Shown in pieces: positions 34,641-44,955 of a stretch of DNA of 64,000 nucleotides. The first letter of the stretch is position 1. The number at the start of each line of letters is the position of its first letter. The notes beneath the pieces were generated by a model. The model was given only the letters and a program-made list of their open reading frames with translations. It had not been told where the DNA came from and did not search any database. The position numbers and the translations under genes were made by a program. The DNA is from JBAXXL01 sp037127915 (GTDB taxonomy: Bacteria; Bacteroidota; Ignavibacteria; Kapaibacteriales; UBA2268). Location of the stretch: assembly GCA_037127915.1 (NCBI GenBank), contig JBAXXL010000012.1:41327-105326 (forward strand), read 5' to 3'.

Positions 34641-34681
34641 AAAAAAAAGCCGGTCAATGCAATTACGCTGAATGACCGGCT
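34641..34681 (-). terminator. Terminator of the first giant gene
   Basis: AGCCGGTCA (34648-34656) pairs with TGACCGGCT (34673-34681); an A run at 34641-34648 becomes the U tract on the minus strand. Confidence 0.88.
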
Positions 34682-34720
34682 CTTTCTTACTTTATGAACT
34701 TGATGAACTTTACGAACTCA

Positions 34721-37700
34721 TTATTTCGTAACTACAAGTTCGCGCGTTATATAACCCGAAGGTGTGATAATCGTAATATAGTATGAGCCGGAAGTTAAGT
34801 GTTCAGCATCAATTTCATATCGAGTTTCACCAAGTAATAATCGGATAACATCCGTTTTAATTATTTTTCCTTCCGCTGTAGTAATAAATATTTTAGCATC
34901 GCAGGCTTCTGAATAATTAACTCTAAGTTCTGCTTTGCTCCCAGTCGGATTAGGATATAGTTTGATTGAGCTGAATAGTTCACTTTCTTTAACCGATACA
35001 GTGCCGGTTTGTAATTGCCAAGTGTCGCTCCAAGGAGTGGAATATTGCTTGCTAACTCCTTTCACGTGCCAATAATAATCGGTGCTAACAGCAACTTCTG
35101 TTTTCGAAAGGGTCCATTTGGTATCATAAATAGAGTCCTTGTTAAATACTATATTAGCGAAACCGGCATCACTCGCAACTTGAAGATGATAATAATCGGC
35201 AGTTGTTACGCCATACCAAGTTAACAGCACAGGTATATTTACGCCGGTGCTACCGCTTTTTGGATTGCGCAATACTAGTGTTACAACACCTGTTCTAAAT
35301 GTCCAAACAGTAGACCATTGGGAAGTGCCGAATGATTCTTCGTTCCAAACGCGAACACGCCAATAATAAAGTCGTTCAGGTTCTAAATCCTCGACGTATT
35401 GTTCCGCTTTGGTTAGTGAATCCATAGAATAAACCAAATCTGTAAACTGCTCATTTTTCGAAATCTGCAATTGATAGAATTTCGCGCCTACAACTTCATA
35501 CCATTTGAATTTTAAAGTTGTTGGCTGGTCAATAGACTTATCGGGAGGATTTAGCAATCCGGTAGTTTCGATTCCGGTTTTTAATGACCAAATTTCGGAC
35601 CATAGACCAACACGAGCGCCGACAACTAATCTTACACGCCAATAATAGGTTTTATAATATTCCAATTTATTAGTTTGGAATTCGAGGGCGTTGTCAACTG
35701 TTTGATCAACGATAGGTGTTTTAAATTCGTTTTCCTTCGAAATTTGAATTTGATATTGGTTTCCTCCGACAGCTTCCAACCAGGAAAATTTGGTATTTAA
35801 TGGAAGATTAACTTTTTTGTCTAAAGGTGTCTGCAAAACTATTGGTTTAAATGACGTTCTGAATGTCCATCGATCGGAATATTCGCTAGACCCCTGTGGG
35901 TTGACTGATGAAACGTGCCAATAATAATTTGTTTCCGGCAGCATATTGTTAATCAGCTTAAAAGTATCGGCTTGGGTAGTTCCTTCAAAAAACATACTTA
36001 AAAATGCTGTATCTTTAGCTATTTGTATGTAATAAGTTTCTGCTTCAGTCGATTTCCTCCATTTGAATTGTTCAGATAGTAGTTTATCGATGGATTTATT
36101 TTCAGGATAAATAAGCTTAGGAGGTCCCATTACAGTGCGGAAGTTCCAAACTTCCGACCAACTGCTGGCGTTGTTGCTGGTAAAAGCTTTCACTCGCCAA
36201 TAATAAGTTTTTAATCCGTTTAGTTTATCTGTCTTAATAGTTGTATCCGGATGATTGTCTTTAGAATATACAATTTGACTAAAATTCTTGTCTTCTGCTA
36301 CTTGAATCAAATAATGCGTTGCCGCTTCAAGTGAATGCCATTTCAAATCAGCAATTAATGCGATACCAACTTTGCCGCTTTCGGGGCTAACCAAGCGAGG
36401 CGGTTCCATACCGGTTGTAAACGAACCAACGTACCAAGCACTGCGGGCATGATGGGTTTTACTGCGGATTCTCCAATAGTATTCAGTGTTATAACTCAAA
36501 TTTAAAATAGTTTTACAAGTTGTATCACCGGTTACGTTTGTCTCAAATGGAGCAAAAAACAAATCCGTCGGATCAATTTGAAGCTCATATTCTTCAGCAA
36601 GCGGCGCACGTTCCCAAGCTAAGGTCGGATTAAGCTCTTCGCCCATTTGTGCATCTTTAGGGACAATTGTTTTTGGAGGTTTTAAACTCATAGAATCAAG
36701 AGTTTTATATAGAGCGTTAGTTAGCAAATAGGTATAGCCGCTATAATCAGACGTTAGACTACGAATTCGATCGACGTTGAAGCATAATCTTAAGTTTTTC
36801 CAACTCGTTCCCATATCGCTTGTTCTATACACTTCATATATCATACCTTGAGCTAATGTAGAATTCATAATTCCTAAATAGAAATTTCCGTAAATATCAA
36901 CGGACATCTTTTTAACAGCCCATGCATTAGCGTTGAATGTATTTTCAGGAGTAAACGGAATTGCTGTAAATGTAGAGCTGTGATTTTTAGAATAGTAAAT
37001 ATTATTGAGCCCATCGGTAAAATATATATTACCATCCTTACCATAATAGGTTAAACCTTGTTTGGATTTAAACAGACTATCAAAACTCAATCCGTGGTCA
37101 GTTGAAATTACAAATTGACTATTCAAATTCAAATACCAAGTTCCTTTCTTATCAATATAAAATGAGTTAATATCTTTTTTATTATAAGTTTGATATGTCC
37201 ATGTTTTACCATTATCCACAGATTGATAAATACGTCCGATAATATCCGGCAGTCCTCCGCTTTTTTCGATTACATTCATAAATGTAGCAACAACCGCTTT
37301 CATGGCTGAATCGTATTCTACATCATAAAATTCCCAATTAACTAGTGTATTTTCTTTACATAGCAGATTAAATGTTTTTCCGCTATCCAATGTTCCGAAA
37401 ACTCCTTCCTTTGCGGCAATAAATAGGTGCCCTTGGGGTGTTATTAAAACATCGTTAATCTTGGTTGAGTTAAATGTTCCAAAATATGACCAATCATTGC
37501 CATGATTTGTTGATTTATAGACTTTTCGCACGTCCCCTATTCTCGAAATAGAAATTAAAGAGTTATCATAATTACTAGTATAAACATTTAAAAAATCTTT
37601 TATATCCTCATAAGCTGTTTTATCATTTTTAACAACGTAATCCGCACTTGGGACCCAAGTGTCACCGTTATCTGTACTACGAGTAGCATCACCCACAGAA

Positions 37701-38647
37701 CGTGTTGCCAAAATAGTACCATTTGGGCTGACATCGATTGCTGTAATTCCTACTGTAAAGTCACCGCTATTTTGCCAACAATTCCATAAATTATCAAAAA
37801 CATACATTCCTGCTGAGCGAGTTCCCATTAAATATTGGTACGAGTTAGCACCTACAGCACTAATAGCACTGTCAATTAATGGAATAACATTAGAATTGCC
37901 TTTATAGTGAAACTTGTTGTTGTAAAGATGCCACGTAGTACCATCCCCTGTCATCATTACACCCGATCCGTTTGTTGCGGCATAAACATTTCCAGCGGGG
38001 TCATTTTTTAAATCATTGATGAATATATTTTCCAATAGTGTATTCGAGACTAACCAAGTCTTACAAGTATCGCGTGATACATAAAATCCTCCCCCATAAG
38101 TGCCGGCAATAATTCTACCATTATTCATAGTGGTTAAACAGGTTATGTTGTCGTAACGCAACCCGTTGTCAGTTCTTACCCAATTGTAACCTACATTATC
38201 GGAATAATATACACCACCGCCATAAGTGCCGCAAATGATTCTGCCATCTTTGGTTATGGTCAAAGCTTGAATATATAAATTTTTGATTCCGTTATTTTTT
38301 GGTATCCAAGTGGCACCAGCATCGTCAGAATAATATATACCACCGCCGAAAGTCGCGGCCCATAAATTTTTATTCTGATCGATGAGGAAATCCTTAACAC
38401 ACGGGAACTCAGCAGGAAAACCATCCAATTTACCCCAATTTGTACCCGCATCATAAGAAACATATAATCCGGATCCATTTGTACCGGCATACACTATTTG
38501 GTCGGTTTTAAATTTGACTACTTCTACTTCGGCTCCAGTGGGAACGGAAACTCGTCCTAACCAATCTTCGGGAGTGTGGCTCATTGCGGCATTTAACAAA
38601 ACTGTCGAAAAAAGTAGCAAAATAAATGTTGTTGATATTTTCAGCAT
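34721..38647 (-). CDS. Giant T9SS-tailed propeller/FN3-like protein (copy 1)
   Basis: A 1308-residue exported protein. Signal peptide about 1-20. Residues about 35-650 are BNR/sortilin-type propeller repeats (GSGLYVSYDAGTNWGKL, GGGIYYSDDAGATW, GGGFYVSRD). From about 655 to 1210 come six FN3-like modules of about 95 residues, each with an (Y)YWRV/YYWHV strand and WS-x-W-x-F-(R/T)T ending. The last 80 residues are a Por tail (SIKLYPNPTGSKAELRV ... SGYITRELVVTK). Probably an adhesive or binding surface protein; ligand unknown. Aggtga ribosome site. Paralogue lies immediately upstream in the same orientation. Confidence 0.9.
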   Translation of the reverse strand: MLKISTTFILLLFSTVLLNAAMSHTPEDWLGRVSVPTGAEVEVVKFKTDQIVYAGTNGSGLYVSYDAGTNWGKLDGFPAEFPCVKDFLIDQNKNLWAATFGGGIYYSDDAGATWIPKNNGIKNLYIQALTITKDGRIICGTYGGGVYYSDNVGYNWVRTDNGLRYDNITCLTTMNNGRIIAGTYGGGFYVSRDTCKTWLVSNTLLENIFINDLKNDPAGNVYAATNGSGVMMTGDGTTWHLYNNKFHYKGNSNVIPLIDSAISAVGANSYQYLMGTRSAGMYVFDNLWNCWQNSGDFTVGITAIDVSPNGTILATRSVGDATRSTDNGDTWVPSADYVVKNDKTAYEDIKDFLNVYTSNYDNSLISISRIGDVRKVYKSTNHGNDWSYFGTFNSTKINDVLITPQGHLFIAAKEGVFGTLDSGKTFNLLCKENTLVNWEFYDVEYDSAMKAVVATFMNVIEKSGGLPDIIGRIYQSVDNGKTWTYQTYNKKDINSFYIDKKGTWYLNLNSQFVISTDHGLSFDSLFKSKQGLTYYGKDGNIYFTDGLNNIYYSKNHSSTFTAIPFTPENTFNANAWAVKKMSVDIYGNFYLGIMNSTLAQGMIYEVYRTSDMGTSWKNLRLCFNVDRIRSLTSDYSGYTYLLTNALYKTLDSMSLKPPKTIVPKDAQMGEELNPTLAWERAPLAEEYELQIDPTDLFFAPFETNVTGDTTCKTILNLSYNTEYYWRIRSKTHHARSAWYVGSFTTGMEPPRLVSPESGKVGIALIADLKWHSLEAATHYLIQVAEDKNFSQIVYSKDNHPDTTIKTDKLNGLKTYYWRVKAFTSNNASSWSEVWNFRTVMGPPKLIYPENKSIDKLLSEQFKWRKSTEAETYYIQIAKDTAFLSMFFEGTTQADTFKLINNMLPETNYYWHVSSVNPQGSSEYSDRWTFRTSFKPIVLQTPLDKKVNLPLNTKFSWLEAVGGNQYQIQISKENEFKTPIVDQTVDNALEFQTNKLEYYKTYYWRVRLVVGARVGLWSEIWSLKTGIETTGLLNPPDKSIDQPTTLKFKWYEVVGAKFYQLQISKNEQFTDLVYSMDSLTKAEQYVEDLEPERLYYWRVRVWNEESFGTSQWSTVWTFRTGVVTLVLRNPKSGSTGVNIPVLLTWYGVTTADYYHLQVASDAGFANIVFNKDSIYDTKWTLSKTEVAVSTDYYWHVKGVSKQYSTPWSDTWQLQTGTVSVKESELFSSIKLYPNPTGSKAELRVNYSEACDAKIFITTAEGKIIKTDVIRLLLGETRYEIDAEHLTSGSYYITIITPSGYITRELVVTK

Positions 38648-38909
38648 AAATTCACCTATAAATCAAAAATTTACATATTTTTATATTCGTCGCAAATTAT
38701 ATTCAGAATTTGCAACATAACTATACAAAAATAACCCATTTTTTGAAATTTTGTTACATTTTAATTGAAAATTGAAAGTTGAAAATTGAAAGTTGAAAGT
38801 TGAAAATGAAAAGAAATATCCGCAAATATTTTGTATTTTATCCTAAATATAGTAATTTCGATAAAGTTTATTGATTGATTGTATTGATTTTTATTTGTGA
38901 GGCTGGGTT

Positions 38910-39478
38910 ATGAAAAAAATTAACATTTTAATTTTAGCTATTATAATCTGTTTTTGTAGTGCTTGTAATAATAGTCACACTATATATTACAAAAAATAGA
39001 TTATCCGGAGAAAGATTTTATAGCTAAAAACGTTCGATTAATTATTGAATCAACCGACTCGATAATTACAAATGAATTAAAATTGAAATGTTCAATAACG
39101 AACTGTGATACAACCGATGTTGCATTTCTTTTATGGCCGAACTGGGAAGAACTTCGTGGATTACAAGAATTATGGACGCCAGTAGTTTTTTATTCTGTAA
39201 ATGTAAAGCAAAAAATATATCCAGTTATGGTTTTTGATGGGCCTTTTGAATCAGGACCTGATGTTTATATTATATTAAAAGCTGGTGAAAGAAAGGAATT
39301 CAACCTTTCTTTAGAATTCCAATATTTACAAAACACTAGAGGAGAATGGACAGATAAGAACACAGATTTTGGGGCTTATACTTTTAAACTTATTTACAAT
39401 GATCTTTTTCAATTAAATAAACAAGCAATCAAAGGTCGTGTCGAAAGTAATGAAATTACAGTAAACTACATAAATTGA
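38910..39478 (+). pseudogene. Lipoprotein gene interrupted by a -1-type frameshift
   Basis: ATG at 38910 with a gagg ribosome site starts a lipoprotein signal (ILILAIIICFCSAC, lipobox cysteine near residue 20) that hits TAG at 38997 right after an A6 tract (38991-38996). The -1 frame continues from the same tract (ATA GAT TAT CCG) without interruption to 39478, giving a joined product of about 189 residues with no recognised family. One missing A explains it. It could be a pseudogene, a sequencing error, or slippage-dependent expression. It lies between the two giant genes. Confidence 0.65.
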
Positions 39479-39511
39479 TAAAACAAACTTATTATTCACA
39501 AATAACCAAGC

Positions 39512-39537
39512 CTATCCCCAAAAAGGATAGCCTTTTT
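39512..39537 (+). terminator. Terminator-like hairpin
   Basis: CTATCC/GGATAG (39512-39517, 39525-39530) with an A-rich loop and TTTTT just after. Same unit as the hairpins near 44769 and 45010. 34 bp past the frameshifted lipoprotein. Confidence 0.6.
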
Positions 39538-39562
39538 GATTATTATGAAAATACGGGATGTA

Positions 39563-39584
39563 GAGACGTTGCATGCAACGTCTC
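39563..39584. repeat. 22-bp perfect palindrome
   Basis: GAGACGTTGC AT GCAACGTCTC is self-complementary over all 22 bases. A degraded partner (gagacgtagcatcctgcttctc) occurs about 80 bp later, and a partial relative at 52104 (gacgctgcacgcaacatctc). Widespread-type intergenic hairpin. Confidence 0.7.
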
Positions 39585-39697
39585 GGAACTTCTGATTTAA
39601 TCAATCTAAGCCTGTGGTATTTGTATCATTATCATTTTTTGAGACGTAGCATCCTGCTTCTCTACAAGAAATATTTTTCTCATTATTTTCTTTTCAA

Positions 39698-39809
39698 ACC
39701 TTAGTAGAAAAACTGAAATATATACACATTTAACCTTATTAGCTTTTTTTCTTTTTCCAATAAGGTAATAAGGTTAGCGGACAATGCGGTCATATTTCTC
39801 TACTAAGGT
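39698..39809. repeat. Nested-stem intergenic repeat, copy B
   Basis: 112 bp, same orientation as copy A. Outer stem at 39698-39707 and 39800-39809, inner AACCTTATTA/TAATAAGGTT conserved. Followed by GGTTATTGAGATT and a TGCTCT-ttc-AGAGCA hairpin (39839-39853). The 39479-39949 spacer has no gene. Confidence 0.8.
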
Positions 39810-39949
39810 TAATATTGGAAATAAGGTTATTGAGATTTTGCTCTTTCAGAGCAAATATAATGCTTACTAACGAAAAAGGATTGCCCTTTTAACCAATCAA
39901 TTACGAATTACGGAATTTATCTTTTCAATTTTCAACTATCAACTATCAA

Positions 39950-42900
39950 CTATTTTATAACTACCAATTCCCTTGTCACATACCCCGAAGATGTGATAAT
40001 CGTAATATAATAAGATCCGGAAGATAACTTTTCTGTATCAATTTCATACCGAGTTTCGCCCATTAGCAATCGAAGTGGTTCGCTTTTTATTATTTTACCT
40101 TCCGCAGTGGTGATAAATATGGTAGCGTCGCAGTTTTCTTCATAATTTATACTTAATTCTGCTTTGCTCCCGGTAGGATTAGGATATAGTTTTATTGAGC
40201 TGAATTGTTCACATTCTTTAACAGAGACTGCTCCGGTTGTAAATTGCCAAACATCACTCCAGGCTGTTGTGTAGTGCTCGCTCACCCCTTTTACGCGCCA
40301 AAAGTATTCAGAATATACAGCAACATCTGATTTAGTAAGCCAATATTTTGTGTCAAATATTGAATCCTTCTCGAAAACAATGTTCGAAAAATCCTTGTCG
40401 CTCGCTACTTGCAGATGGTAATATTCCGGTGGTACTGCGACATACCAAAGTAAGAGTAAAGGTATTGGGAGGTCTGTACTACGAGTCTTTGGATTACGTA
40501 AAATAAGTGAAACTTTAGCTGTTGTAAACGTCCATACCGGAGACCATTGCAATGTACCGACTGATTCTTTATTCCATCCGCGGACGTGCCAAAAATATGT
40601 TGTTTCGGGTTCTAAATCATCGATATATTGTTCGGCTTCTATTATAGAATCTGTAGAATAAACCATATCTTTAAACTGCTCATTTTTCGAAATCTGTAAT
40701 TGATAATATTCTGCCCCTAAAATTTCAAACCACTTAAATTTGATTGTTGTAGGTCGGTCAACTGATTTATTCGGTGGATTCATTAATGCGGTAGTTTCTA
40801 TTCCGGTTTTAAATGACCAAATCTCAGACCACAGTCCAACGCGTGTACCGATTACTATTCTTACCCGCCAATAATATGTTTTATAATATTCCAATTTATC
40901 CGGCTGGAATTCCAATAAATTATTCAGCTTTATGTCAACAAATGCTGTCTCAAAATCGGCTGATTCCGAGATTTGTATTTGATATTCACTGCCACCTGTA
41001 TGCTTGCTCCAATTAAGCTTAGTATTAATAGATACATTAACTTTTTCATTTTCAGGTGTTGATAATTCCACTCCTTTCAGCGATGTTCGAAATGCCCACG
41101 AGTCGGAGTAATCGCTTATTCCTTTGTAGTTTACCGAAGCAACATGCCAATAGTAATCCGTTTCAGGACTCATATTATCAATCAGCTTAAATGTATCCGC
41201 CCCTATATCGCCTTCGAAAAACATATCCGAAAATGCAGTGTCTTTTGCTATCTGTAGATAATAACTCTCAGTATCGGGAGATTTCCTCCATTTGAATTGT
41301 TCCGAAAGTAGTTTATCAATTGATTTATATTCAGGATAAACTAGCTGAGGCGGTCCTATAACCGTACGGAAGTTCCAGATTTCTGACCAACCGCTGGCGT
41401 TGTCAGCAGTGAATGCTTTCACCCGCCAATAAAATGTTTTTGACCCTCCTAGCTTACTAGTAGTAATTGTTGTATCAGGATGATTAACTGTGGAAAAAAC
41501 AATTTTATCGAAAGTCTCATCTTCGGCGACTTCTATGGAGTAATGAATAGCATCTTCAATTTTATGCCATTTCAGATCGGCGTTTCGTGGTATATCAATT
41601 TTACCTTTAACAGGACTAATTAATTTTGGTGGTAATAAGCCGACTGTAAATGATGCTACCGACCATTTACTTCGAGCAGAATGTGTTTTACTGCGAATTC
41701 GCCAATAATACATCCGGTTAATTGATAAATCCAACTCGACTTTGCACGTGGTATCGCCGGTAAGGTTACTTTCATACGGAGTATAAAATTTATCCGATTG
41801 ATCGATTTGAATTTCATATTCCTCCGCTAAATGTGCCCGATGCCATTTGAAAACAGGATTTATATTAGCACCAATAGACTTATCGAGAGGATCGATTATA
41901 ACCGGAGGTTTCAAATCTTTCGGATTAATGACTTTATACAGGGCGTTGGTTAATAAATATGTATAGCCGTCATTATCTGTTTTTATACTCCGGATTTTGT
42001 CCATATTATAATAACCTTTAAGTGCTTGCCAACTATATCCCATATCTGTAGTCATATATGCTTCGTACATTAATCCTTGATCCGCAATCTCAATTTGGAT
42101 TGAAACGTAGATATTACCATCCTTAGTAGCTCCTAATGCTTGAATTCTCCAAGAACTATCTAAAACCATGCCTCGAGGGTAGAAAGGGATTTGCGCCCAA
42201 GTTCCGGTTTTGTTTTTTTGCATGAAAATTTGGTGATAACCTTTCCAACAATATAAATTCCCATCCTTTCCATAGATTAACTTTTCTTTGTTAACTTCCA
42301 AGGTCGAAAAAGAGTATCCATTATCAGTTGATTTAGAGAAATTTGAATCAATTTTCATATATAAATCACCGTTTTTTTCACAATTTATATTGCTAATAGA
42401 ACGCTTACCGAAAGATTTATAAGTCCACGTTTTTCCTAAATCCATAGATTGATATAATCGATATTCCAATCTTTTCGGTGTTGGATCAGGCGGCGGTGGT
42501 ATATTACTTGGTTCAAGAAGTTTATAAATTGCAAATAGCGTTTTGGCGGCAGGATTATATTCAATTTCAAGAAATCGCCAGAGACTATCATCTTCTATCG
42601 GATCAGTACATATTAAATTGAATTTCCTGGTGAGGGAAGAATACTTATGAATCCCGTCTTCATCAGCAATATAAATCGAACTATCGGGTGTTATTTCAAT
42701 GTCCGATATCTCATACGTGGTTATCTTATTCAAATACTGCCAGCTATTACCATGATCAAAAGAGCGGGAAATTCTATGAGCGTTTTCTGTAAATCCGCCT
42801 ACATTTTTCTTCATAACCGACACGATTGAATTATCAAAGTCACTAACGTATAGACTCAAAAAAGTGGGACTATTATTCCATTTTTCTAAATCTATATCAA

Positions 42901-43912
42901 CAAGTTTTTTGGAGCAAATAGTCCAAGTTTCGCCGTTATCTGTACTACGAGTTACATCATTATAGCTTCTTGCCGCTAAAATAACTCCGTTTGGAGCGAC
43001 GGCGCATGCTGTAATTCCAACGTAAAGTGCTCCGGAAGAAGTCCACGCATTCCAAAGATCATCCCAAAAATAAAAACCTGTTGAACGTGTACCCATAAAC
43101 ATTTGGTATTGATTAGAAGCGGTGCAGGTTACGGCAGTGTCCAGCAGAGGGGAAGTGTAATTGTTTATACCTCTATGCCATTGATTGCCATAAGTAAGCC
43201 ATTGAATTCCATCGGGGCTAAATACAACACCGGAACCATTTGTTCCGGCATAAAGTTTTCCGGTTAAGTCCTTGGTTAAGCTATTAATGAACAGATTATT
43301 CAATTGCGTATTTGAAGGCATCCAAGTTTTGCAATTATCGCGGGAAACATAAAACCCACCACCATAAGTGCCGGCAACAATATATCCATTATTCATAACT
43401 TCCAAGCAATTTATATTGTCATACCTAAGCCCATTGTCTGTACGTATCCAATTTTCTCCTTTATCGACAGAATAAAATATTCCGCTTCCATAAGTTCCAC
43501 AAACGAGAAGACCATCGTTAGTTACAGCAATTGCTTGAATAAATAAATTTGTTATACCGTTGTTTTTGGCAGACCAAGTGACTCCATCATCGCTTGAATA
43601 GTATATACCTCCACCATAAGTTGCGGCATATATTTCTTTAGTCGTAGTAATTATTAAATCTTTTACGCAAGTGAATTCTTCAGGAAACCCCGATACCTTT
43701 ACCCATTGTGTACCAGCATCATAAGAAACATATAAACCGGCTCCATTAGTTCCGGCATATACTATTAGGTCGGTTTTGAACTTTAATACTTCTACTTCAG
43801 TACCCATAGGAATAGGCACACGCCCAAGGAAATCTTCCGGCGCGCTATAACTCGACTTAGAAACTAATGGCACTAAAATTAAACATAAAAAAGTAATCAA
43901 AACTTTCTTCAT
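39950..43912 (-). CDS. Giant T9SS-tailed propeller/FN3-like protein (copy 2)
   Basis: A 1320-residue paralogue of the neighbouring giant protein with the same architecture: signal peptide (ITFLCLILVPLVSKSSYS), BNR/sortilin-like propeller to about 660, six FN3-like modules to about 1225, Por tail (SIKLYPNPTGSKAELSI ... SGYVTRELVVIK). The start at 43912 is chosen because ggtga lies five bases upstream; the frame from 43942 adds ten residues before the signal peptide. Similarity is high in the FN3 and tail parts and lower in the centre of the propeller. No clear terminator follows. Confidence 0.9.
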   Translation of the reverse strand: MKKVLITFLCLILVPLVSKSSYSAPEDFLGRVPIPMGTEVEVLKFKTDLIVYAGTNGAGLYVSYDAGTQWVKVSGFPEEFTCVKDLIITTTKEIYAATYGGGIYYSSDDGVTWSAKNNGITNLFIQAIAVTNDGLLVCGTYGSGIFYSVDKGENWIRTDNGLRYDNINCLEVMNNGYIVAGTYGGGFYVSRDNCKTWMPSNTQLNNLFINSLTKDLTGKLYAGTNGSGVVFSPDGIQWLTYGNQWHRGINNYTSPLLDTAVTCTASNQYQMFMGTRSTGFYFWDDLWNAWTSSGALYVGITACAVAPNGVILAARSYNDVTRSTDNGETWTICSKKLVDIDLEKWNNSPTFLSLYVSDFDNSIVSVMKKNVGGFTENAHRISRSFDHGNSWQYLNKITTYEISDIEITPDSSIYIADEDGIHKYSSLTRKFNLICTDPIEDDSLWRFLEIEYNPAAKTLFAIYKLLEPSNIPPPPDPTPKRLEYRLYQSMDLGKTWTYKSFGKRSISNINCEKNGDLYMKIDSNFSKSTDNGYSFSTLEVNKEKLIYGKDGNLYCWKGYHQIFMQKNKTGTWAQIPFYPRGMVLDSSWRIQALGATKDGNIYVSIQIEIADQGLMYEAYMTTDMGYSWQALKGYYNMDKIRSIKTDNDGYTYLLTNALYKVINPKDLKPPVIIDPLDKSIGANINPVFKWHRAHLAEEYEIQIDQSDKFYTPYESNLTGDTTCKVELDLSINRMYYWRIRSKTHSARSKWSVASFTVGLLPPKLISPVKGKIDIPRNADLKWHKIEDAIHYSIEVAEDETFDKIVFSTVNHPDTTITTSKLGGSKTFYWRVKAFTADNASGWSEIWNFRTVIGPPQLVYPEYKSIDKLLSEQFKWRKSPDTESYYLQIAKDTAFSDMFFEGDIGADTFKLIDNMSPETDYYWHVASVNYKGISDYSDSWAFRTSLKGVELSTPENEKVNVSINTKLNWSKHTGGSEYQIQISESADFETAFVDIKLNNLLEFQPDKLEYYKTYYWRVRIVIGTRVGLWSEIWSFKTGIETTALMNPPNKSVDRPTTIKFKWFEILGAEYYQLQISKNEQFKDMVYSTDSIIEAEQYIDDLEPETTYFWHVRGWNKESVGTLQWSPVWTFTTAKVSLILRNPKTRSTDLPIPLLLLWYVAVPPEYYHLQVASDKDFSNIVFEKDSIFDTKYWLTKSDVAVYSEYFWRVKGVSEHYTTAWSDVWQFTTGAVSVKECEQFSSIKLYPNPTGSKAELSINYEENCDATIFITTAEGKIIKSEPLRLLMGETRYEIDTEKLSSGSYYITIITSSGYVTRELVVIK

Positions 43913-44126
43913 AGTTTCACCAATTAAATTAAATGTCTTCAAGCCTACATACTATTAACACATTTTTTGGAATTTTGTTACATTGTTATTAAAAATTAAA
44001 AGAAATATCTGTAAATATTTTGTCATTTATCCGAAACATCGTAATTTCGATAAAGTTTATTGATTGATTATTTGGATTTTTATTTTGTGGCAGCAGATAT
44101 CAGATAAACTAAAAAATTAATTTAAA

Positions 44127-44172
44127 AGCCACGAAGTGGCTGAATCTCAATAACCGCGGGTGAAACTCGTGG
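44127..44172. repeat. REP-like unit, left of IS200-like gene (inverted)
   Basis: Hairpin AGCCACgaaGTGGCT (44127-44141) followed by AATCTCAATAACCGCGGGTG and AAACTCGTGG, the reverse complement of the units at 34419, 44716 and 44956. A second hairpin GCCCCgaaGGGG lies just before the gene. Confidence 0.75.
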
Positions 44173-44225
44173 TAAGGAATAAGTTACACAACAGCCCCGA
44201 AGGGGTTGAATTATGGAGATTTAAT

Positions 44226-44672
44226 ATGTCAAGTTATCGTCAGATTTTATACCATATAGTTTTTAGAACAAAAGATAGTCTTGAAACTTTAAACCAAGAA
44301 CATTCAAGAGAATTATATTATTATATCTTGGGAATATTAAAACATAAGAAATGTTTTTTATACCGTATAAACGGCACAGAAAATCATCTGCATTTATTAT
44401 GCGATTTACATCCATCAATTGCCTTAGCAGATTTTATGAGAGACATTAAAACATCTACATCTATTTGGTTGAAGAAATCAGATAAATTCCACAAATTCGA
44501 GGGTTGGGCAGAAGGTTATGCGGCACTAACATATAGCTGGAAAGATAAAGATATGATTGTAAATTACATCAAAAATCAGCAAGAGCATCATAAAAAAGAA
44601 TCATTCATGGAGGAATTAAGAAGATTGTTACAGGAGCAAGGTATCGAAATTAATGAAATGTATTTTCCATAA
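44226..44672 (+). CDS. IS200-like/REP-associated HUH tyrosine transposase
   Basis: A 148-residue Y1 transposase. The HUH motif is HLHLLCDLHPS and the probable catalytic tyrosine is in VNYIKNQQEHHKK near the C-terminus. The start at 44226 has ggag upstream and begins MSSYRQILYHIVFRTKD; the longer frame from 44160 runs into repeat sequence. It cuts and joins single-stranded DNA at hairpins. No TnpB accompanies it. It sits between REP-like units in inverted orientation, as in REP-associated transposase loci. Full length and apparently intact. Confidence 0.88.
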   Translation: MSSYRQILYHIVFRTKDSLETLNQEHSRELYYYILGILKHKKCFLYRINGTENHLHLLCDLHPSIALADFMRDIKTSTSIWLKKSDKFHKFEGWAEGYAALTYSWKDKDMIVNYIKNQQEHHKKESFMEELRRLLQEQGIEINEMYFP

Positions 44673-44715
44673 GAAATTCAACCACTACGTGGCTGTTAAA
44701 GCCGCACTATCATTA

Positions 44716-44800
44716 CCACGGGTTTCACCCACAGTTATTGAAATTCAGCTCTTTCAGAGCATTATCTTGGCTATCCCCAAAAAAGGATAGCCTTTTTCTC
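44716..44800. repeat. REP-like unit, right of IS200-like gene (direct)
   Basis: CCACGGGTTTCACCCACAG, TTATTGAAATTCAGCTC, hairpin GCTCTttcAGAGC (44748-44760) and GGCTATCC/GGATAGCC hairpin (44769-44791) followed by TTTTT. Head-to-head with the unit at 44127. Confidence 0.75.
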
Positions 44801-44816
44801 ATTATTTTCTATTCAA

Positions 44817-44926
44817 ACCTTAGTAGGAAAGCAGAAATATTTACTCATTTAACCTTATTAGCTTATTTTCGTTTTTCAATAAGGTAATAAGGTTTGCGGA
44901 CAAAACGGTAATATTTCTACTAAGGT
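44817..44926. repeat. Nested-stem intergenic repeat, copy C
   Basis: 110 bp, same orientation as A and B. Outer stem 44817-44826 with 44917-44926; inner stem conserved. The 44673-45052 spacer holds only repeats. Confidence 0.8.
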
Positions 44927-44955
44927 TAATAAATCAAATAAGGTTTTAGGACTTT

